Origin: Hemerocallis citrina
Lineage: Eukaryota; Streptophyta; Magnoliopsida; Asparagales; Asphodelaceae
DNA: 64,000 bases
Assembly (NCBI GenBank): GCA_017893485.1
Contig: JACEHZ010000600.1
Location: 425,001-489,000 of the forward strand
Direction of reading: 5' to 3'
A model generated the notes under the pieces. The model was not told the origin of the DNA, did no database searches, and saw nothing but the letters and a program-made list of their open reading frames with translations. Below are positions 57,803-64,000 of this stretch, one piece after another. The position numbers and the translations under genes are program-made. Within the stretch, counting starts at the first letter, position 1; every line of letters starts with the position of its first letter.

Positions 57803-58351
57803 TGTTGCTGCTGATTTTGGTATGAGAGCAAACAGATGAATTTGTGAATTCTTGAAGAAACGAATAAAGCAAACCTGTTGACTTTCACCGGCGTTTTGAC
57901 TGGTTTCTTTCCGCTGCCGTTGATATGCAAAAAAGTTCGATACACCAGGATGGATTCCGGCGACGAACCCTCCGACGCTCTTGTCAGTAATCAGGAAGAT
58001 TGTGAAAGAGCTTTATGTGAAAAAAGTTTGATTACCTTGTTATGGTGGGGCGTTTCGAGATAAGGATTTATCTCTATTTTCCTGTATTTTTGGATAAGAT
58101 GTAAAGTTTAAATCGTTTCATAGAGATAACAATAAATTTGAATTACTCTTTATTCGTCTGCGTTGGTTTGTAACGGGTTGCTACCCATACCCAGTAGGAC
58201 AGATCCGTTTATGGGTTATTGGACTTTGAAGAAAAACCCACTTCCCATTTCAGACCCGTTTGTATGTGAAATTACTGTATTACCCCTCAGAGCTTTAAGA
58301 TTCGTGCCCGATTTGAACGATTTCGATTTAATCCTATTTTTAGCCATATCA
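57803..58351 (-). repeat. 3' LTR, inner copy (LTR2)
   Basis: 549 bp, same ends as LTR1. It lacks about 30 bp present in LTR1 and LTR3 (the GGGGTATTTAT region near the putative leader). Flanked on the left by duplicated host sequence, not by element sequence. Confidence 0.88.
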
Positions 58352-58929
58352 CGAGCCCCCTACTCCCAAAGACTGAGTTTAACAGTCTTTGATAAGTAGT
58401 TTTGTTATTCTAATGGCGTACGAGATTTTATCGGAGTTCTTAAGAGAGTTTGGATATTGCTCGAGGTTTAACGCTGTCAATCTGAGTTTGTAAAATGCCC
58501 AAATTATTCTTAGATTTTTCTAGATTTTTTTTGATTTTTCCAGATTTTTTCCCATTTTTAAATTATTTTATGAATTTTTTATTCAATTTCCTAATTTAAA
58601 TAATTAATTATCGAAAATTTTAATTAAATATTCTAATTTAATAATTATATTTTTAGAATTTTTAAATTATTTTCCTAATTAATAATTATTTTTTGAATTT
58701 TTAAAATTAACTTTTTCGGTTTTTAATTATTTTTTCAGATTTTTTAAATAATTAATTCAAATAAATAAATAAATAAATACCTGGATTAATCACGGCCATT
58801 TGATCGCGATCTTACACGAATCTTACAGTGGAGCTTTTTTCTCTCATTTGGGCTCTGGTGCCACGAATGCTCGGATCGAGGCGGTGAGCCTCGCGGCATT
58901 GGCGACAGAGGATGTCAACTGCAGTGGCG

Positions 58930-59490
58930 AGGAGCTTGTCGGCGCTCAGCGAGGAGAGCTCGACGTCGGCACTTGTAAAGGCGGAGCTCGACGTCATAAG
59001 CTATGGAGGAGGTGAGCTTTGGCAGCATGAGGTCGGTAGCTCAACCACTGAGTAGACGAGAGGAGGGGTCGAGCTTGACATGGGGAGCTTGACGTTGGAG
59101 CTCGCAATTGTAGGAGCTTGACTGTGGGGGAGCTCGACATTGGAGGTGATGGAGGTCGGCGACGAGCTAGGCCATGGTGGTAGAGAGTTCGGCATTGGAG
59201 AACTCGAGCTCGATGGAGCTTGGTGTTGAAGGAGCTGGACGAAGGAGCGAGCTCGGCAGGGTCGAGCTCGGTAGCGTGAAGTTGGAGCTCGACGACAAGG
59301 CTTGGAGTCGAGGTCGGAGCTCAGTTATGGGTTCGGTGAGGGGATCTCGCGAAGGGGTGAGCTCGATATTAGTAGTCGACGAGGCGGCGAGGAGCGAGTC
59401 TGAGCTCAACGTCGGAGCTTGTGATGGGGAGTTCGACGACGGAGTTAGGGAGCTCGCGAGGAGTTTGGAAGGTGGCAAGGTCTGAGGTTG
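58930..59490. repeat. GAGCTCGAC-rich degenerate array, copy 2
   Basis: Duplicate of 55485-56020 with small indels, for example an extra GGAGCTTGACG segment at about 59080. Confidence 0.8.
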
Positions 59491-59689
59491 AAGGACTAGG
59501 TTTTTTTGTTGTTGTTTGGCGCCAATTCTCGAAGAAGAAGAAGGAGACGTGAGATGGTTCACGAGTTTGGGCCTATAACGTGTTCAAACCTGACCCGTTA
59601 ATCCATAATAATTTATTTATTTATTTTAGCAAATCTGATCCATTGATCGTGGTTAAGCACGAATTTTGAGGCAAAACTTTTCTCCAATT

Positions 59690-60255
59690 TGAGGGTCGGT
59701 GGCAAGAATGCTCGGATCGAGTTTCCAAACACTAGAGAGGCTACGACGGCTTGTCAATTGGTGGTCAACGGTTGACCGTTAACTCAGTCAACGTTGATAG
59801 TTGACTTTTTTGATAAAATTTTCTCTCATTTAGAGTCGGTGGCAAGAACGCTCAGATCGAGTTTCCAAACTCATGAGAGACTTCGGCAGCTTGACACGTG
59901 TCGGTCAACGGTTAACCGTTGACTTAGTCAACGTTGATAGTTGACTTTTTGATAAATATTTCTCTCATTTTAGGGTCGGTGGCAAGAGCGCTCGGCACTC
60001 GTTGCCAAGGTCCAGGAGAGTGACATGTAGCACATTGACCGTTGATCATTGACCGTTGACCAGTCAATACGTTTTCACGCATTTGGATGTCGATGGCAAG
60101 AGTGGTTGGTGCATGTTGCCAAAGTCCAGGAGAGTGACACGTGGCGCGTTAACTGTTGACCGTTGACCGTTGACCAGTCAATGCATTTTCTCGCATTTGG
60201 ACGTCGACGGCAAGAGCGCTCGGCAAGAGCTGTCGAGGGCCAAGAAGGCTTCGGC
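59690..60255. repeat. W-box-rich tandem array, copy 2
   Basis: Duplicate of 56190-56760. It has more TTGACC/GGTCAA pairs than copy 1 (for example GACCGTTGATCATTGACCG at about 60037), so it diverged after duplication. Confidence 0.82.
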
Positions 60256-60439
60256 ATAGCTGTATTGTAACCGACGTTCCCGATGCTACGGAGGTCGGAT
60301 TGGGGCATATGACCCCTTGTTTCAAAGCTAACTCAAAGATTTACAAGTTTTCTTCAGAAGTCGGTTGAAGAATTATCCTTATTCATGGTCAAAATAGTTC
60401 CACAACATCTTCGCTTTCATAAAGTTGAGAAGGGCTTTG

Positions 60440-61380
60440 TATGACTCTAAGGGGGATCCGCTCTTAGAAGCGAGTTTTAAGGAGCGTCTCTAGACGAGTT
60501 AGGCTTCGAACTCTCTTGGAAGAAGGCTGTTCAGTAGGTGAGCGGGAGGAGGAGCATAGTCAGACTCTAGGAGAGAGCCGTTCGGGAGTCAAGTTTGAGG
60601 AGAACTCTAGGAGAGTGTTTTAGCTCTGAACTTGTTAAGAAGAGGTCCACCCTGGAGGCAAGCAGTGCGAAGAGCTTCACCAGGCTCTAGGAGAGAGCCG
60701 TTTGGGAGACAAATTTGAGGAGCGACTCTAGGGGAGAGTTGAGCTCCGAACTCATTGAGAAGAAGGCTGCTCTGGAGGCGAGCGGAGCGAAGAGCTTCAT
60801 CAGACTCTAGGAAAGAGTCGTTCGGGAGACGAAGTTGAGGAGAAACTCTAGAGGAGAGTTTGAGCTCCGAACTCGTTGAGAAGAAGGCCGCTCGGGAGGC
60901 GAGCGGAGCGAAAAGCTTCATCAGAATCTAGGAGAGAGTCGTTTGGGAGTTGAGTTTGAGGAGCAACTCTAGGGGAGAGTTTGAGCTCCGAACTCGTTGA
61001 GAAGAAGGCCACTCGGGAGGCGAGTGGAGCGAAGAGCTTCATTAGACTCTCGGAGAGAGCCATTCGGTAGAAGAGTTTGAGGAGCAACTCTAGGGGAGAC
61101 TTTGAGCTCCAAACTCGTTGAGAAGAAGGCCGCTCGGGAGGTGAGTGGAGCGAAGAACTTCCTCAGACTCTAGGAGAGAGCCGTTCAGGAGACAAGTTTG
61201 AGGAGCAACTCTGGGGAGAGCTTGAGCTCCGAATGCATTGAGAAGATGGCCACTCGGGAGGTGAGTGGGACAAAGAATTACCCCCCCCCCCTCCCACTCC
61301 TCGCTCTAGACTAGTGCCATTCGGGAGACAAGTTTGAGGAGCAACTCTAGGGGAGAGTTGAGCCCCGAACTTGTTGTTTA
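60440..61380. repeat. 120-bp tandem array
   Basis: About seven units spaced near 121 bp (CTCTAGGAGAGAGCC-type motif at about 60564, 60685, 60806, 60926, 61047 and 61168), each with GTTTGAGGAGCAACTCTAGG and GAGCTCCGAACTCGTTGAG. Copy 1 of the duplication keeps only about two and a half units (56940-57240). A 10-bp C run sits at 61280-61290. Confidence 0.9.
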
Positions 61381-61979
61381 AGTGAGTTTCAACAGTTTTA
61401 GGAGCAATTCCGAATGGTGAGCTACTTTGTACTCGCCCATTTGCAAGTACCTAAAGCGGCATCAAACCAAGTATTGGACTTCGAACTTATCGTTTGAGGG
61501 GATTAACGAGTTGTAGGAGCAATTTCGAATGGTGAGCTGCTCCGCACTTGTTTGTTTACAAACGGCTAAAGCGGTGTCGAACCAAGTGTTGGATTCCAAA
61601 TCCATTTTTTGAGCTTAGTAAGTTGTGGGAGCAGCCCTGTAGGACAAGCTGGACTCCGAACTCACCATTTAACGAGTCGTAGATGTGACTCAGAGAGATA
61701 GAAATGAGGCAAACACAATAATTTTCAATATAAAAAAGCTAAGTTTTATTGAAACAAACTAAGTGATCCCTTCAATGGGGCGAGCCATTATTACATGCTT
61801 TTGGCCGTGTAAGAAGCATCAGCCTTATTGAAACTGAAAACCTACTTCTATAGTAGGGTGAAGGCCTCTTGGGAGGAGTTTGTTTCTCCCCCCATTGGAC
61901 CTCCATGGATAAGGTGGAGGACGGTCCCAGGTTCGGAATCTTGGAGCTCGTTGGGCCTCTCGGTTCGAGTGTTGGCTCC
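61381..61979. other. Internal spacer of gypsy derivative
   Basis: Diverged units (GAATGGTGAGCTGCT at about 61412 and 61530) continue to about 61680, then unique sequence to the gag end. A minus frame at 61772-62077 overlaps gag and is not separate. Confidence 0.5.
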
Positions 61980-63050
61980 TCAGGGTGGAAGATCAGCCCC
62001 GTCTTTTCGGACGAACTTGGCCAGGTGTCCCCACTGTATGAGTTCTTCGATCTCCTCTTTGAGAGCCAGACAGTCATCCGTGTCGTGGCCGTGGTCCGTA
62101 TGAAAATGGCACCACTTATTCATGTTTCTTTTCTTGCCAAGGGTATTCATTCTAGGGGGAGCGCGAAGTACCTCTTTCTTATCCACCTCCATAAGAACTA
62201 CTGATATACTAGCATTGAGGGGGGTGAACTTCTCAAAACGAGGAGCTGGGCGGTGTTGGCCATTGTCGTCCCTCTGGAATTTTTGGGACCGTTCTTTGCT
62301 CGTATTCTTCTGTTTGTTCCCAGAAGATGATTCCTCGAGGGGGGGCGGGGGGGTTGAGAGCCTCTTCCACTCGGATGTACTTCTCACTCCTAAGCAAGAG
62401 TTCTGAGAAGTCTCGAGGAGGCTTCTTGGCAAGGAACGCCTTGAGGTCGGCGTTAGTGACGTTCTGCCCGAATGCTGCCGAAACTATTGATTAGTTGAGG
62501 GAGGCAACAGACATTGAGGGCACACAGAACGGCTTCTTGAAAATCTTGGAATTCCGCCCTTGTGACTGGTGCCCCTCCAGCTTGGCGGTCCCTATGTGTG
62601 GCTCGGCTTACTGGAGTATGACTTCTCTGCCGACGACGTGAAGGGGGCTCTCTTTGCCTCCTTGGGGGAGGGGATCTTCTGGTCCTCGGTCTGCTGGGGG
62701 TCCGGACTCTCGAAACCCCTGGGTGCTCAGGTTGATGGACTCCCTTAAGGGCTCGCCATCCATTCAAGCGAGTTCGGAGGTCAACCACCTGCTGGCAGTT
62801 AACAGTCACTTGACGGAGATCCTGCTCAGGAGGGCTTTGAAAAGCCATAGAGTCAACTGAAGGATTGTGGACCACGACATGGTTATGAAGAGGATATTGC
62901 TTTGGGTGACTCCGATGAGAGCCCCCCTGGGCAGCCCCGAGACCCTGGAGGGCCCTGTTGAGGAAGAACATCTTGGACTGGAGGAGGAGGAGGAAGAGGA
63001 GTGGCTCTTCGGCTGAAGACCGCTACCTTCCCCTTCTCTTTCGGATGCAT
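61980..63050 (-). pseudogene. Broken gypsy gag
   Basis: The minus strand begins at ATG 63050 (MHPKEKGKVAVFSRRATPLP), directly after the leader. It changes frame to a basic Pro/Arg-rich part (RRSPPPRRQREPPSRRRQRS), then GGAPVTRAEFQDFQEAVL, which parallels APIKRAEFQQFQATVL in the gag at 9561. A third frame (62432-61980) ends with a nucleocapsid-like stretch (WCHFHTDHGHDTDDCLALKE). The capsid core is largely deleted near 62450-62530. Confidence 0.8.
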
Positions 63051-63097
63051 GGTTTGAAACTACTTTTGCTGATGAAGGTTGGATTGCTTTTCTGTTT

Positions 63098-63116
63098 CTC
63101 ACAGACGATGCCAATC
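63098..63116 (-). promoter_or_regulatory. Primer binding site of gypsy derivative
   Basis: On minus, GATTGGCATCGTCTGTGAG directly follows the LTR end. It is the same PBS as at 9489 with two or three substitutions. Confidence 0.78.
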
Positions 63117-63697
63117 TGTTGTTGCTGATTTTTGTGTGGGAGCAAACAGATGAATTTGTGAATTCTTGGAGAAACGAATAAAGAAAACTTGTTGACTTTG
63201 ACCGGCATTTTGATTGGTTTCTTTCCGCTGCCATTGACCTGTAAAAAAGTTCGATACACCGGGATGGATCCCGGCGACAAACCTTCCGACGCTCTTGTCA
63301 GTAATCAGGAAGATTATGAAAGAGCTTTATGTGGAAAAAGTTTTATTAGCTTGTTATAGTGGGGGGAGAGGGGTATTTATAGTCCCCTTAGGGACCCATT
63401 TCGAGATAAGGATTTATCTCTACTTCCTGGTGTTTTTGGATAAGATGTAGAGTTTAAATCGTTTCATAGAGATAACCATGAATTTGAATTACTCTTTATT
63501 CATCTGGGTTGGTTTGTAATGGGTTGCTACCCATACCCAGTTGGACAGATCTATTTATGGGTTATTGGGCTTTGAAGAAAGACCCAGTTCTCATTTCAGA
63601 TCCATTTGTAGGTGAAATTACTGTTTTACCCCTGAGAGCTTTAAGATTCGTGTCCGATTTAAATGGTCTCGATTTAATTCTATTTTTAGCCATATCA
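63117..63697 (-). repeat. 5' LTR of gypsy derivative (LTR3)
   Basis: 581 bp; on minus TGATATGGCTAAAAATAG...CAACAACA. It has a TATAAATACC box and a CCGGGATCCATCCCGG hairpin near the R/U5 border, as in the 8892 element. It is more diverged from LTR1 and LTR2 than these are from each other. Confidence 0.88.
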
Positions 63698-64000
63698 GTT
63701 GTAATATTATTGGTGTGGGAGAAGGATAACTAAGGCAAGTAAGGAACACTTTCTACATGAATTTTTAAGTGAAAGAAGCAAATGCAAGAAAATAACATAT
63801 TTGCGGACGTCAATTTCTTGAGCTAATTAGGGTTTTGACCCTATTTTTGATAAGAATTGGCGAAACGACCTTGTTTAGAAACTATTTAGTGAAATGACCT
63901 AGTTCTTAATTAATTTTCTATAGTACACTTCTTATAAATTTTTTTATAGGATGTGTGACCTTTCTTTAAATTCTAAAGTTTTTGGGTTTTAAGATAATTT
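63698..64000. other. AT-rich flank
   Basis: Host-like AT-rich sequence to the window end; nothing recognised. Confidence 0.5.

Larger units (their letters stand above)
53765..60763. repeat. 3.5-kb tandem segmental duplication
   Basis: 53765-57240 and 57247-60763 are direct copies. Anchors: GTGAGTTAGACTGAAGTTTG at 54173 and 57648; TGTTGCTGCTGATTTT at 54328 and 57803; the GGTTGCTACCC block at 54730 and 58175; GATCTTACACGAATC at 55361 and 58807. Each copy holds, in order, the LINE tail, right MITE half, flank, a gypsy LTR and part of the gypsy internal region. The right breakpoint lies inside a 120-bp tandem array. Copy 2's LTR has a 30-bp deletion. Confidence 0.9.
54328..63697 (-). mobile_element. 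Non-autonomous gypsy element (LARD-like), partly duplicated
   Basis: A minus-strand element with 5' LTR 63697-63117, PBS, broken gag, 120-bp array, W-box-rich array, GAGCTCGAC-rich block, AT-rich spacer, PPT and 3' LTR. The 3' end exists twice (LTRs at 57803-58351 and 54328-54906) because of the tandem duplication. No protease, RT, RNase H or integrase is present. Flanking pentamers GTAGT/GTGGT (left copies) and GTTGT (right) are compatible with a mutated target duplication. LTR termini, PBS and PPT match the element at 8892, so both belong to one lineage. Confidence 0.82.

Noticed and set aside
54328..58351. Separate complete gypsy element between LTR1 and LTR2
   Set aside because: The DNA just left of LTR2 (57247-57802) is a copy of the host flank left of LTR1, so a segmental duplication explains it better than two insertions.
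55697..59562. Ser/Pro-rich minus ORFs of 119 and 131 codons (also plus ORFs of 103 codons)
   Set aside because: They arise from the degenerate GAGCTCGAC array and change with its indels; no sign of a conserved protein.
61772..62204. Plus and minus ORFs next to gag
   Set aside because: They overlap the broken gag frame or are its complement.

Overview
The window is nuclear DNA of a flowering plant. The evidence is genes split by GT-AG introns, plant-type chloroplast J-proteins, a plant-type intron-rich MnmE gene, and a dense layer of plant transposon families (Tat-like Ty3/gypsy, Ty1/copia, L1 LINE, Tourist-like and Micron-like MITEs, Helitrons). The species cannot be named from sequence alone. 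Most of the 64 kb is transposon-derived; I support only four host genes and one host pseudogene.

Layout. 1-545 is a 70-bp satellite-like array. 833-1760 is a decayed prephenate/aspartate aminotransferase (PAT) fragment. 2216-5446 (minus) is a two-exon gene for a 78-residue protein resembling only the C-terminal domain of DRG-family regulatory proteins (DFRP_C); its 3-kb intron carries three MITEs. 5801-20311 is an L1 LINE (minus) split by a 10.8-kb Tat-like gypsy element (8892-19725). That element has lost protease, RT and RNase H but keeps a spliced antisense gene between two tandem arrays.

21393-36408 is the largest host gene: a nine-exon organellar MnmE/TrmE GTPase (543 aa) whose CDS reads in phase through every junction. 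Its introns hold a probable solo LTR, several MITEs, two Helitron-like elements, a nested Micron-like element and microsatellites. 36409-43098 is intergenic, with a short L1 tail and a small deleted copia element (39664-42419). Two related chloroplast J-protein genes (43099-43566 plus; 52083-52538 minus) face each other across about 8 kb of head-to-head truncated copia elements, one carrying a 1.5-kb solo LTR. 53391-63697 is a MITE hit by a LINE fragment, next to a minus-strand gypsy derivative; about 3.5 kb spanning flank, LTR and internal DNA was then duplicated in tandem, leaving three LTRs.

The host genes do not form a pathway, but MnmE (tRNA wobble-uridine modification) and the two J-proteins all act in organelles. 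The most unusual features are the stand-alone DFRP_C-like microprotein, the intact antisense gene in a pol-less retroelement, the tandem duplication that copied flank plus LTR, and W-box-rich arrays inside that element. All calls come from reading the sequence; no database search was run.
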